This document shows, piece after piece, positions 33,020 to 41,791 of a DNA stretch of 64,000 nt; the first letter of the stretch is position 1; every line of letters starts with the position of its first letter. The position numbers and the translations under genes were made by a program. Origin of the DNA: Actinomadura sp. DC4. GTDB lineage: Bacteria > Actinomycetota > Actinomycetes > Streptosporangiales > Streptosporangiaceae. A model generated the notes under the pieces. The model saw nothing but the letters and a program-made list of their open reading frames with translations. It was not told the origin of the DNA and did not search any database. Location of the stretch: contig NZ_JAUEQY010000026.1 of assembly GCF_030406325.1 (NCBI RefSeq), positions 62,001 to 126,000 on the forward strand, given 5' to 3'.

Positions 33020-35008
33020 GTGATCCGCCCCACCCGCCTCATCGCGATCGGCGCGGCCGTAGTCGCCGTGCTGGCGCCCGCGAGCCCCGCGTCCGCCCGC
33101 CACCACCACCAGCCGCCGCCGGCCGCCACACCCCCGATGGGCTGGAACGACTGGTACACATTCTCCTGCGATGTCAACGAGCAGCTCGTCGAGCAGACCG
33201 CGGACGCGATGGTCGCGTCGGGGATGCGCGAGGCCGGCTACCGCTACGTCAACCTCGACGACTGCTGGGCCGCCTCCACGCGCGACGCGGACGGGCGGCT
33301 GCGGGCCGACCCCGCTAAGTTCCCCCACGGTATGAAGGCCCTGGCCGACTACGTCCACGCCCGGGGGCTGAAGCTCGGCATCTACGAGGACGTCGGCACG
33401 AAGACCTGCGCCGGTTACCCGGGGAGCTACGGCCACGTCCAGGACGACGCGGACTCCTTCGCGTCCTGGGGCGTCGACTTCGTCAAGGTCGACTGGTGCA
33501 ACGTGCCGTTCGGTGACTTCCCCGGCCTGTCGCAGCAGCAGGTCGCGGTGAAGCTGTACACCGCCTACGGCCAGGCGCTGAAGGCCACCGGCCGGCCCAT
33601 GGTGTTCAGCATCTGCGAGTGGGACCCCAGGCTGCAGCCGTGGACCTGGGCGCCGGCCATCGGCAACCTGTGGCGTACCGACAACGACTACGGCTCCCAG
33701 TGGAGCCAGACCCTCGCCAACCTCGACCAGGAGGCGCCGCTCGCGCCGTACGCCGGGCCCGGGCACTGGAACGACCCGGACATCCTCATGGTCGGCAAGA
33801 TGGCGAGCGACACCGAGAGCCGGGCGCACTTCAGTGCGTGGGCGATGCTGGCCGCCCCGCTGCTCGCCGGCAACGACCTGCGGAACATGTCCGCGGCCAC
33901 GAAGGCGATCCTCACCGACCGCGAGGTGATCGCGATCGACCAGGACCCGCGGGGCGCCCAGGCGACGCGCCTGTCCCACACCGCCACCGCCGACGTCTGG
34001 ACCCGTACCCTCGCGAACGGCGACCGCGCGGTCATGCTCCTCAACCGGAGCGACACCACGACGAGGATCTCCACCGGCCTGCCTTCCGGCGCGTACGCCG
34101 TCCGCGACCTGTGGGCGCACCGGACCGCCTCGTCGGCCGGTGTGATCGCCGCCTCGGTGCCCCCGCACGGCGCCGCGCTGTACCGCGTCTCGCCGCTGAG
34201 GGGCGGAGCCGGCCGATACCCGCCGCTCACCGAGGTCTCCGTCGACCCGCAGGTGCCGCCCGCCTACCCCGGCTCCGACCTGCACGTCGCCGAGGCCGGA
34301 GAGAAGATCACCACGGCGGCGGCCTTCGGCGACGACGGGAACACGCCGGTCACGAACGCGACGCTGAGGCTGAGCGGCCCGTCCGGCTGGAAGATCGACG
34401 GCCGGCCCGTACGCGCGCCCGCCGTGCCCACGGGCGGGCGGCTGTCCGGCACCTGGCAGGTGACGGTGCCCGCGGACGTCAAGCCCGGCTCGTACGCCCT
34501 GACGGGAACGGCGACCTACAAGTGGCGTGCCCACACGGCGACGGTAAGGAGCGAGACCGCCGTACGGGTCCTCGCCGGGCCGGCCGGGTCGCCGTACCTG
34601 AGCGACCTGTCCTGGCTGTCGGCGGCGAACGGCTACGGGCCCGTGCTCGTCGACAAGAGCTACTTCGGCGGTCCGCTGACCATCCACGGGACGACGTACC
34701 AGCACGGGCTCTGGACCAACGCGGTCGCCTCGATCGAGTACTACCTCGGCGGGCGATGTTCGCGGCTCACCGCGGACCTCGGGCTGGACGACTCGGTCAA
34801 GGGCCAGGGCTCGGTCACGTACCGCATCAGCGCCGACGGCCGGCCGGTCTACGACAGCGGCGTCGTCACCAACGCCACCCCGACCGCACACGTGGACGTG
34901 CCACTGACCGGCGCACACGTGCTCCGGATCGACGTCGGCGACGGCGGTGACGGCATCAGCTACGACAACGCCGACATCGCCCAGCCCCACCTCACCTGCG
35001 CGGACTAA
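33020..35008 (+). CDS. Secreted GH27 alpha-galactosidase with NPCBM-type domain
   Basis: GTG at 33020 has GAAGGAG 5 nt upstream and starts a signal peptide ending ASARH. The 662-residue product has a GH27 barrel with PPMGWNDWYTFSCDVNE, YVNLDDCW, catalytic nucleophile Asp158 in VKVDWCN, acid/base Asp223 in WRTDNDY, and GHWNDPDILMVG. A beta-sandwich domain and an NEW3-like domain follow (about residues 300-520). Then comes an NPCBM/NEW2 carbohydrate-binding domain (YLSDLSWLSAANGYGP, GTTYQHGLWTNAVASI). It removes alpha-galactosyl (or arabinopyranosyl) groups from plant oligo- or polysaccharides outside the cell. Confidence 0.93.
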   Translation: MIRPTRLIAIGAAVVAVLAPASPASARHHHQPPPAATPPMGWNDWYTFSCDVNEQLVEQTADAMVASGMREAGYRYVNLDDCWAASTRDADGRLRADPAKFPHGMKALADYVHARGLKLGIYEDVGTKTCAGYPGSYGHVQDDADSFASWGVDFVKVDWCNVPFGDFPGLSQQQVAVKLYTAYGQALKATGRPMVFSICEWDPRLQPWTWAPAIGNLWRTDNDYGSQWSQTLANLDQEAPLAPYAGPGHWNDPDILMVGKMASDTESRAHFSAWAMLAAPLLAGNDLRNMSAATKAILTDREVIAIDQDPRGAQATRLSHTATADVWTRTLANGDRAVMLLNRSDTTTRISTGLPSGAYAVRDLWAHRTASSAGVIAASVPPHGAALYRVSPLRGGAGRYPPLTEVSVDPQVPPAYPGSDLHVAEAGEKITTAAAFGDDGNTPVTNATLRLSGPSGWKIDGRPVRAPAVPTGGRLSGTWQVTVPADVKPGSYALTGTATYKWRAHTATVRSETAVRVLAGPAGSPYLSDLSWLSAANGYGPVLVDKSYFGGPLTIHGTTYQHGLWTNAVASIEYYLGGRCSRLTADLGLDDSVKGQGSVTYRISADGRPVYDSGVVTNATPTAHVDVPLTGAHVLRIDVGDGGDGISYDNADIAQPHLTCAD

Positions 35009-35017
35009 TGGCATCCT

Positions 35018-35043
35018 GGCCCTGGCGAGCTCCCGTCAGGGCC
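35018..35043. terminator. Possible bidirectional terminator
   Basis: GGCCCTG and CAGGGCC form 7-bp arms around a 12-nt loop in the 45-bp convergent space between the alpha-galactosidase and HEAT-repeat genes. Short stem, so only moderately convincing. Confidence 0.35.
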
Positions 35044-35053
35044 GGGACGGTGG

Positions 35054-36319
35054 TCAGATGCGCAGTGCGCCGCGCGGCTGGCCGTGTTCGCGGCCGCAGG
35101 AGGTCAGGGCGAGGACGCCGTGGCCCTCGACCCGGGTGTGGGCGCCGAAGGAGGACGGATCGGTCGACGCCCGTCCGGCGACCACGGTCGCGTAACAGAG
35201 GTCGGGCTCTTCCTCGTCGAGCGATTCCTCCGAAAGGTCGTCTTCCTCGAAAAGCAGGTATCCCTCTTCGGCAGAGTGACGCGGGCCGATCTGCTCGTCA
35301 GGGTCGTCGTTCTCATAGAACCGGACGACCTCCCCGTCCTCGGCGAGGCACCATCCTGTCCAGCCGTCGCCGCAGCTCATGCCGTACCAGTGCGCTCCGC
35401 CGAACCGGCGGCTCAACGCCCGGCAGCGATCGCGTACGGCGTCCCACTGATCGCCGCCGTCGTCGTGGGCCGCGCCGAACACCAGGGTCCAGCCGTCGAG
35501 CCGCGGGCTCACGTAGGCGCGTGAGCAGCGCGAATGGTCATCCCCCAGGCCGTGCTGGTCGTGGTTCCACGCCGACTCGCCGAGCCGCATCGTGACCGGC
35601 TCGGGGCCGGACAGATCGAAGGCGTCGAGCACCGCCGCCTGGTCGCCGGTGGGGATCGCGAACCACGAACCGCACAGATGCATCGGCTCGGGAACCTCGG
35701 TCGCGATCTTGATCCTGACCAGCCGCCGGACCAGGTCGCGGTCCCGTTGGTCCAGTGCGGCCGGCCCGCCGACGGCGGCGAGCGCCTCCAGCGCGGGCCT
35801 GCGCAGCCGGCCACCGGATCGGCGGACCTCCCGCAGCAGCGGCACCACTCCCGGTCCGATGCCCTTCAACGCCCACAGAGCGCCCTGCCTGACCTCGGCG
35901 TCGGGATCGACCAGCAGCTCGATCAGCTCGGCGGCGTACGGCAGCGCCGCCTCGCCCCTGCCCTTGAGCACGTGGACGCTGTTGTCCCGGACCTGCGGAC
36001 TCGGGTGCCGGAGGTGGGCGGCGAACGCGGACAGGTCATCGATCTTCAGCCCGACGTAGGCCCATCCCGCCCGTCGGGCCGCCTCCGGGGTCGGGGCCGA
36101 GGCGATCGCGTCGGCCAGCGGCTCCAGCGCGGGCCGGCCGATCTCGCGCAGCAACACCCCGGTCACCGACCAGTCCACGGCCGAACTCTCGTCGCAGAGA
36201 ACGGCGACGAGCGGGGCCACGGCGGGTGCGCCGAGTGCCGCCAGCTCCTTGCCCGCGGCCAGTTGCGCCTGCCGGTCACCCGCGCCGGTGAACCCGTCGA
36301 CCAACGTCTGGAGCTCCAT
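35054..36319 (-). CDS. HEAT-repeat protein with C-terminal DUF-type acidic domain
   Basis: A 421-residue cytosolic protein. Residues about 1-200 are HEAT/PBS-lyase-like repeats (LAALGAPAVAPLVAVLCDE, VRQGALWALKGIGPGVVPLL). The second half has many Trp and acidic residues (GLGDDHSRCSRAYVSPRLDGWTLVFG, FGGAHWYGMSCGDGWTGWC, FYENDDPDEQIG, and a Glu/Asp-rich stretch near residue 370). The combination looks like a bacterial SMI1/immunity-associated style module, but I do not assign it. No toxin gene adjoins it. Confidence 0.75.
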   Translation of the reverse strand: MELQTLVDGFTGAGDRQAQLAAGKELAALGAPAVAPLVAVLCDESSAVDWSVTGVLLREIGRPALEPLADAIASAPTPEAARRAGWAYVGLKIDDLSAFAAHLRHPSPQVRDNSVHVLKGRGEAALPYAAELIELLVDPDAEVRQGALWALKGIGPGVVPLLREVRRSGGRLRRPALEALAAVGGPAALDQRDRDLVRRLVRIKIATEVPEPMHLCGSWFAIPTGDQAAVLDAFDLSGPEPVTMRLGESAWNHDQHGLGDDHSRCSRAYVSPRLDGWTLVFGAAHDDGGDQWDAVRDRCRALSRRFGGAHWYGMSCGDGWTGWCLAEDGEVVRFYENDDPDEQIGPRHSAEEGYLLFEEDDLSEESLDEEEPDLCYATVVAGRASTDPSSFGAHTRVEGHGVLALTSCGREHGQPRGALRI

Positions 36320-36388
36320 GGGGACAGACGGTAGCGGTGTCCGCCGACATTCGGCTCCGGCGCCGTGCGACCGCGCTACGGTGCCTCG

Positions 36389-37042
36389 GTGGACCTCTTC
36401 TCAAGCTCGTGGGCGGCGTTGCGCACGGCGGTCGCCGCGACCCCGGACGAGGACTTCGAGCGGCCGTCCGGATGCAGCGGCTGGCTCGTTCGTGACCTGG
36501 TGTGCCATCTGGTCATCGACGCGCAGGACGTCCTGATCACCCTGGTCACGCCCGCCGGGGCCGAGCCGACCGTGGACGCGTTCACCTACTGGAGGCTCGT
36601 CGAGCCCCCGACCGGCGAGGACCCCCTCGACGCGCTGATCCCCCGGCTGGCCGCCGCGTACGTCGAGCCGCGGCTGCTGAAGTTCCACCTCGACGACGTC
36701 GGTTCCGCGGCGGGCCGCGCCGCCGTGCTCGCCGATCCCGCCGCCCGCGTGAGCACGCAGGGCGAGGTGCTGACCGCAGGCGACTACCTGTCCGCGTACG
36801 TGCTCGAGTGGACCCTGCACCACCTCGACCTGGTCGCGCACCGGCCCGGAGCCGCCGGACCGCCCGCCGAAACCCTCGCGGCGGCACGCGCCGCGCTGGA
36901 GGCGATCACAGGAGAGGCGTTTCCCGCCTCGCTCGCCGACACGGACGCGCTGCGGATCGGCACCGGACGCCGCCCCCCTGCCGACGCGGAACGAGCCGCG
37001 CTGGGCGGCCTCGCCGGGAGGCTTCCGTTCGTCCTCGGCTAG
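36389..37042 (+). CDS. Maleylpyruvate isomerase-family, mycothiol-dependent DinB-like protein
   Basis: A 217-residue protein from GTG 36389 (another GTG at 36365 is possible). The four-helix DinB/MDMPI fold is suggested by SSSWAALRTAVA, CSGWLVRDLVCHLVIDAQDVL and LEWTLHHLDLVAH. The separated His residues can form the metal site used with mycothiol. Family members catalyse thiol-dependent isomerisations or transfers. It overlaps the end of the convergent SgcJ-like gene by 4 bp. Substrate unknown. Confidence 0.82.
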   Translation: MDLFSSSWAALRTAVAATPDEDFERPSGCSGWLVRDLVCHLVIDAQDVLITLVTPAGAEPTVDAFTYWRLVEPPTGEDPLDALIPRLAAAYVEPRLLKFHLDDVGSAAGRAAVLADPAARVSTQGEVLTAGDYLSAYVLEWTLHHLDLVAHRPGAAGPPAETLAAARAALEAITGEAFPASLADTDALRIGTGRRPPADAERAALGGLAGRLPFVLG

Positions 37043-37395
37043 CCGAGGCGCGAGACCTGGTAGTGGCCGATGCGCCAGCCGTCCTGCGTGCGTGTCAGCA
37101 GGACGCCGAGCTTGACGCTCAGCGTGGGCCGGTCGGTGAAGGCGAAGTCGACGTCGAGGTAGCCGAGCACCAGCCCGTCGGCGGGTTCCCTCGTCTGGAG
37201 GACGCGGTACGCGGCCGTCATCCCGCGAGGCTGGGACTCGTAGTAGTCGGCGACCCCCTGCCGTCCGACGGTGTACGGGTGCAGCCCCTGGAAGATCGCG
37301 TCCTCGGTGAACAGCGCGGCGACTCTCTGCGGTTCGTGCCCGTCGACCGCCGCCTTCCACCGGTCGAGGACATCGCGCAGGATCTCGGTCGTCAT
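37039..37395 (-). CDS. SgcJ/EcaC-type NTF2-like protein
   Basis: A 118-residue cone-shaped NTF2-like domain: VLDRWKAAVDGHEPQRVAALFTEDAIFQG, GRQGVADYYESQP, DFAFTDRPTLSVKLGVLLTRTQDGWRIGHYQ. Such proteins are found in secondary-metabolite and detoxification clusters as small isomerases or dehydratases, or as non-catalytic binders. Its ATG overlaps the SDR stop (ATGA), so the two are coexpressed and may act on the same compound. Confidence 0.8.
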   Translation of the reverse strand: MTTEILRDVLDRWKAAVDGHEPQRVAALFTEDAIFQGLHPYTVGRQGVADYYESQPRGMTAAYRVLQTREPADGLVLGYLDVDFAFTDRPTLSVKLGVLLTRTQDGWRIGHYQVSRLG

Positions 37396-38105
37396 CGGTG
37401 ACCGGCGCTCATGCCGCCGTCGACGTGAAGGATCTCGCCGGTGACGAACGGCGCGGTCTCCAGGTAGATCACCGCGTCGATGATGTCGCTCACCTCGCCC
37501 ATCCGGCCCACCGGGTGCAGAGCGGCGAGGGCCTCGTGGGTCGCCTCGGGGTGCATCGGGGTCTTGATCGTGCCCGGTGACACGGCGTTCGCCCGGATGC
37601 CGCGCGTGGCGTACTCGATCGCCAGGGACTTGGTCGCGGACTGCACGCCGCCCTTGGTCAGCGAGGCCAGTACGGACGGGACGTTGGCGTCGGCGTTGTC
37701 GACCAGGCTGGTGGTGATGCTGACGACATGGCCGCCGCCCTGAGCGAGCATGGCCCGTACGGCGCGCTGGGTGATGTGGAAGAACCCCGCCGTGTTCACC
37801 CCGATCACGGCGGCGAAATCGTCCTCGGTGTAGTCCGTGAACGGCTTGGCCACGAACACGCCCGCGTTGTTGATCAGGGTGTCGATCCGGCCGAACCGCT
37901 CGATGCCCGCGGCGATGACGCGTTCGGCGGCGGCCGGGTCCGCGATGTCGCCCTGAACGGTCACGACGCCGGCGTCGCTGGAAGGGGTGATCGTCCGTGA
38001 CGTGGCGACGACGGCGTAGCCGAGCTTGCGATACGCCTCGACCAGGCCGGCGCCGATCCCCTGCGACGCGCCGGTGATGACCGCGACCTTCTGGCTTCCG
38101 CTCAT
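37392..38105 (-). CDS. SDR-fold protein lacking the catalytic tyrosine
   Basis: A 237-residue SDR with TGASQGIG, NNAGV, Ser in SITTSL and the C-terminal VTGEILHVDGG. At the active site the expected YxxxK reads VLASLTKGG. Lys is kept but the Tyr position is Ala, so normal hydride transfer is doubtful unless another residue substitutes. It is translationally coupled to the NTF2-like protein. It is divergent from the YciI gene across 119 bp. It could bind ligand or cofactor without reduction; this is inference from the missing residue. Confidence 0.85.
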   Translation of the reverse strand: MSGSQKVAVITGASQGIGAGLVEAYRKLGYAVVATSRTITPSSDAGVVTVQGDIADPAAAERVIAAGIERFGRIDTLINNAGVFVAKPFTDYTEDDFAAVIGVNTAGFFHITQRAVRAMLAQGGGHVVSITTSLVDNADANVPSVLASLTKGGVQSATKSLAIEYATRGIRANAVSPGTIKTPMHPEATHEALAALHPVGRMGEVSDIIDAVIYLETAPFVTGEILHVDGGMSAGHR

Positions 38106-38224
38106 GATGAACCTCCCTGGTATCCGACCTTCTACGATCGAAACTAGGCCGTGAACAGGGAGAACACTACGACCGCCTGCCTCGCTGGTGAGAGGCGCAG
38201 GCTCGCAGGGTGAAGACTGCCGGC

Positions 38225-38770
38225 ATGGAGTTCTTCTGCTACCACCGTGATCGGCCCGGCTCGATGGCGCTGCGCGGCGAACTGGTCGAAGAGCACTGGT
38301 CGTACATGGACCGGTTCGCGGCGGAGCTGATCGCTCGCGGCCCGACCCTCGCGGGCGACGGCGACACGCCCACCGGCAGCGTGCACATCATCGACCTGCC
38401 GGACCCCGCCACCGCCCGCGCGTTCGCCTTCGAGGAGCCCAACTACCAGGCCGGTGTGTACCGGGACGTGCTCCTGCGCCGCTGGCGCAACCTGCTGGGG
38501 CGCACGATGTGGGATTTCCCGGGCGGCCGGACCGGCGGCGACCGGTACCTGGTGCTCGGCCTCGGCGCGGGCCCGGCCGCCGACCTCGCCGTACCGCCCG
38601 GCCGGGAACTCATCGCGTACGGGCCCCTGCTGTCCGACGACGGCACCGCCTGGCTGGGCACGGCGGCGCTGCTCCGGGCCTCGGACCCGGACGCGGCCCG
38701 CGCCGTCCTGACCGCGGACCGGTACGCCGGCATCGAGGTCCACGGCTGGCAGTTCGGCGGCCGGGCGTGA
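38225..38770 (+). CDS. YciI-like protein with two related halves
   Basis: A 181-residue protein (start MEFFCYHRDRPG). The first half follows the YciI pattern with HWSYMDRFAAELIARGPTLAGDGDTPTGSVHIIDLPDPATARAFAFEEP, including the conserved His and Asp. The second half repeats a similar ferredoxin-like strand order (ELIAYGPLLSDDGTAWLGTAALLRASDPDAA) without the His. YciI-like domains are small ligand-binding or dehydratase-like proteins. Single gene; it converges with the MBL-fold gene 12 bp away. Confidence 0.78.
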   Translation: MEFFCYHRDRPGSMALRGELVEEHWSYMDRFAAELIARGPTLAGDGDTPTGSVHIIDLPDPATARAFAFEEPNYQAGVYRDVLLRRWRNLLGRTMWDFPGGRTGGDRYLVLGLGAGPAADLAVPPGRELIAYGPLLSDDGTAWLGTAALLRASDPDAARAVLTADRYAGIEVHGWQFGGRA

Positions 38771-38782
38771 TCTGCCCGCCGA

Positions 38783-39742
38783 TCAGGCGAAACGGTACGG
38801 CGTGAGGTACTCCGGGAGCACGACCTTGGTGCGCGGGCTGATCTTTCCCACCGCCGCGACGAAGGCGTCGAGGTGCGGTTTGACCGACGGATCGGGCTTC
38901 GGCGGGTTCGTCAGCGCGGTCTCGAAGTTGTCCCAGTGAACCGGGACGACGACCGGCGGCCGGCCCAGGGCCGTGATGATCCGCTCGGCGTACGCGTAGG
39001 TCGAGTCGCTGGCCTGCATCGCGATCATCGCGACGTCCGGGGACAGGCCGGCCACGTTGCGTTCGACGAAGTCGCTGCCGCCCATGAAGAACACCGAGGG
39101 GCCGTCCTTGACGGTCACCTGGTAGGCGAGGGTGTCACCTTCGGGCAGGTCGGCCACGGTGTGCGGCTTTTCCGGCTGGGTGAGGCGTACGCCCGGCAGC
39201 GCGACCGAGTACGCGGCGTTGCGGCTGTGCAGGGAGGCGACGACCTCGACGGTGTAGGCGCCGAAGTCGAGCACCTCACCGCCCTTGACCAGCCCGAGCT
39301 GACCGGACGGGACGTCGGAGGCCCGCGCCAGGTTGTAGGCCGTCATCGTGCCGATGACCCGCGCGCCGGTCTTCTGGGCGATGTAGGGCACGTCGTTGAA
39401 GTGGTCCCAGTGCGAGTGGGTCACCAGGACCGTCTCCGGCCGGCCGACGTGCCGGTCGACGGTGCCCGTGGCCACCGTCAGCTCGGTCGCCGGATCGAAC
39501 GACCCGGTGAACATGCCGGTGTCGTACCGGCTGAGGTACGGGTCGACGAGCAGGGTCCGCGACCCGATGTCGATCCTCCACCCCGCCGTCCCGAACCACT
39601 GGAACGTCGCGCTTGTGCTCTTGCCCCTCGCCTTGGGCGCCGCCTGCGCCTCACCGGTCGACGACGCCGCGTACGCTCCCGCCACCGACACGACGGCCGT
39701 GCTCCGCAGGAAACGCCGCCGGTCGACTCGCTGTCCGGACAC
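38783..39742 (-). CDS. Tat-exported MBL-fold metallo-hydrolase
   Basis: A 319-residue protein with a twin-arginine signal (DRRRFLRSTAVVSVAGAYA) and cleavage near AQAA. The metallo-beta-lactamase fold has LLVDPYLS, THSHWDHFND (HxHxDH), VVASLHS, FFMGGSDF and VPVHWDNFE, providing two metal sites of the UlaG/lactonase-like group. It is exported folded, with metal loaded. Substrate unknown; a phospholipid or lactone hydrolase is plausible. Confidence 0.87.
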   Translation of the reverse strand: MSGQRVDRRRFLRSTAVVSVAGAYAASSTGEAQAAPKARGKSTSATFQWFGTAGWRIDIGSRTLLVDPYLSRYDTGMFTGSFDPATELTVATGTVDRHVGRPETVLVTHSHWDHFNDVPYIAQKTGARVIGTMTAYNLARASDVPSGQLGLVKGGEVLDFGAYTVEVVASLHSRNAAYSVALPGVRLTQPEKPHTVADLPEGDTLAYQVTVKDGPSVFFMGGSDFVERNVAGLSPDVAMIAMQASDSTYAYAERIITALGRPPVVVPVHWDNFETALTNPPKPDPSVKPHLDAFVAAVGKISPRTKVVLPEYLTPYRFA

Positions 39743-39855
39743 GCTGAATCTCCCCCTTGTGATGGACGATCAGGCCGCATTCGACCATCGGGGCACCGGC
39801 CGCGTCCAAGATCACAGAGGCGTAAGGCGCATAGGCGTATGGATATGAGAGCAGG

Positions 39856-40731
39856 TCATCGCAGGGCCTCGACGGCGGCGCGGGCGGCCTCCCCCATCGC
39901 CAGATCCACGTCGATGCGGCGCGGGTCGAGCCGTTCGGCCCGCGCGAAGATCGCGATGGCGTACCGGCGGCCGTCGGGGTACTCCGCGACCCCCGCCTCG
40001 TTGTGCAGGCCGGGCAGGGTGCCGGTCTTCGCGGCGACGCGCACCGCCGGCGGGAAGCCGCTGGGGATACGGGTCCAGAAGACCTGGTGACTCATCAGCT
40101 CCCGGACCATGGCGCACGCCGCCTGCGGACCGGCCTCGTCGCGCCAGATGAGGCTCAGCAGACGGGTGATGTCCCGCGGGGTGCTCGACGTGGTGCGTTC
40201 CGGGTCGAACACGCGCAACGCCCGTACGCGATCCTCCGGCAGGGTGGGGAAGATTCCGGCGAACTCCGCCTCGGTCCGGGCACCGACGTCCGCGAACACC
40301 GACTCCAGGAGCTCCCGCGGCCCGCCGGTGACCCGGGTGCGCGTCAGGCCGAGCTCGCCCGCCAGCAACGGGAGGGTGTCCGGGCCGATACGGCGCATGA
40401 GCAGGTCGGCGGCCGTGTTGTCGCTGATCGACATCGTGAAGTACGCGAGGTCGCGGAGCGAGGCCTCGACGTCGTCGGCGCACCCCGCCATCCCCCAGCC
40501 GCCGAGCCGGTCCTCGGCCCGTACGAGGAGGCGCTCGGCCGGGTCGAGCTGACCCGCGGCGACCTGCCGGGCGAACTCCAGGACGAGAAGGATCTTGAAC
40601 ACCGACGCGAGGACGACCTGCCCGTCGGGGTCGAGGCCGACCTCCCGGCCGTCGTCGACGTCGACCACGTGAAGCCCGGCGCTGACGCCCACCGAGGTGA
40701 ACGTCCGGGCGATGAGATCCTCCGTCCGCAC
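39856..40731 (-). CDS. Class A beta-lactamase-fold serine hydrolase, no signal peptide
   Basis: A 291-residue protein from GTG 40731. The three serine beta-lactamase motifs are present: SVFK (Ser43, Lys46), SDN (103-105) and KTG (AAKTGTLPG). The omega-loop ExxxN motif with the deacylating Glu166 equivalent is not visible in the expected place (VFDPERTTSSTPRDI). There is no export signal, so a periplasm-like antibiotic-resistance role is unlikely. It may be an esterase or peptidase of the beta-lactamase2 group. It is divergent from a LysR gene. Confidence 0.85.
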   Translation of the reverse strand: MRTEDLIARTFTSVGVSAGLHVVDVDDGREVGLDPDGQVVLASVFKILLVLEFARQVAAGQLDPAERLLVRAEDRLGGWGMAGCADDVEASLRDLAYFTMSISDNTAADLLMRRIGPDTLPLLAGELGLTRTRVTGGPRELLESVFADVGARTEAEFAGIFPTLPEDRVRALRVFDPERTTSSTPRDITRLLSLIWRDEAGPQAACAMVRELMSHQVFWTRIPSGFPPAVRVAAKTGTLPGLHNEAGVAEYPDGRRYAIAIFARAERLDPRRIDVDLAMGEAARAAVEALR

Positions 40732-40760
40732 CCGGTCACGCTATCGGCCTCACGGCTCCC

Positions 40761-40776
40761 ATACGCGATCACGTAT
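40761..40776. promoter_or_regulatory. LysR-box-like inverted repeat ATACG-N6-CGTAT
   Basis: ATACG and CGTAT flank CGATCA in the 54-bp space between the divergent beta-lactamase-fold and LysR genes. It fits an operator for that LysR protein and could serve both promoters. Confidence 0.55.
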
Positions 40777-40785
40777 CGTGTCGGC

Positions 40786-41742
40786 GTGGATCTTTCCCGT
40801 CATCTGCGGTACTTCGTCGTCACCGCCGAGGAGCTCCACTTCGGCCGGGCCGCGGAGATCATCGGCATCGCCCAGCCACCGCTCAGCCAGTCGATCCAGC
40901 GGCTCGAGCGGGAGCTCGGCGTCGCGCTGTTCGACCGTTCCCGCCGCCAGGTCGCGCTGACGACGGCGGGCCGCCTCCTCCTCGACGAGGCACGGGACCT
41001 GCTGGCCCGGGAGCAACGGCTGCGCCTGCTGATGCGGAAGGCCGCGGACGGCGCCCTCGGCACACTGCGCGCGGGCGTCCCGCCGGAGACGCCGGCGGTG
41101 TCGCTACAGGCGCTGTCCCGCCGGCTCGGCGAGGAGGTCCCCGAACTCGACGTCGACCTGCAGGAGCTGACGACGGCCGAGCAACTGCGCCTGCTCGCGT
41201 CGGGCCACCTGGACGTCGGCCTGGTGCACCATCCGGTGGAGGCGGCCGACCTGCGGTTCGGCCCGTCGGTCGACGTACCGCTGGGAGTCGTCCTGCCCCG
41301 TACGTCCCCGCTGGCGCGGCTTCGCGAGGTGGGGCTCGGCGACCTGGCCGGCCACGGCCTCATCCTGGCCCCGCGTACGACGGCACCCGGCTGGTACGAC
41401 CACGTACTGGAGGTCTGCCGGGAACACGGCTTCACCCCATCTTTGCTGCGGCACGCTCGCAATCCGGAGTTCCTGCTCGGCCTGGTCCTCGGCGGCCACG
41501 GCGTCGCCTTCGAACAGGAGACCCTGGCCCGCAGGGAGCCGCGGGTGGCCTGGCGCGCCCTGACGGACGGCCCCCTGCTGAGAACCGTGTCGGCCGCCTG
41601 GCCCGCCGACATGACCCACCCGGCGGTCCTCCGGTTCGCGACGACGGCGGCGGAGGTCATCGCCGGAGACCAGGCCCCGCCTCCGCCCGCCGCCCCGGTC
41701 GGCTCACGCCCGTGGTCGGTGGTCTACACGGCGGGCGGGTGA
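40786..41742 (+). CDS. LysR-family transcription regulator
   Basis: A 318-residue LysR protein from GTG 40786. DNA-binding domain LRYFVVTAEELHFGRAAEIIG and QPPLSQSIQRLERELG; effector domain ELTTAEQLRLLASGHLDVGLVHHP. It is divergent from the beta-lactamase-fold gene, an arrangement like ampR/ampC, although the lactamase lacks a signal peptide. The C-terminal 25 residues are Pro-rich and variable. Confidence 0.9.
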   Translation: MDLSRHLRYFVVTAEELHFGRAAEIIGIAQPPLSQSIQRLERELGVALFDRSRRQVALTTAGRLLLDEARDLLAREQRLRLLMRKAADGALGTLRAGVPPETPAVSLQALSRRLGEEVPELDVDLQELTTAEQLRLLASGHLDVGLVHHPVEAADLRFGPSVDVPLGVVLPRTSPLARLREVGLGDLAGHGLILAPRTTAPGWYDHVLEVCREHGFTPSLLRHARNPEFLLGLVLGGHGVAFEQETLARREPRVAWRALTDGPLLRTVSAAWPADMTHPAVLRFATTAAEVIAGDQAPPPPAAPVGSRPWSVVYTAGG

Positions 41743-41750
41743 GCCGGTCA

Positions 41751-41775
41751 GCCCTGAGACACGGGGTCTCAGGGC
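41751..41775. terminator. Bidirectional hairpin terminator
   Basis: Perfect 10-bp arms GCCCTGAGAC and GTCTCAGGGC around a 5-nt loop, centred in the 49-bp space between the convergent LysR gene and the secreted unknown protein. Confidence 0.75.
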
Positions 41776-41791
41776 CGTTCCTGCGGGTGGT

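Noticed and set aside
32972-35014. 680-residue minus-strand frame opposite the GH27 gene
   Set aside because: The GH27 catalytic and binding motifs are on the plus strand; the minus frame has no protein-like features.
39856-40731. Antibiotic-resistance beta-lactamase
   Set aside because: SxxK, SDN and KTG are present, but there is no signal peptide and no recognisable omega-loop Glu, so resistance is not supported.
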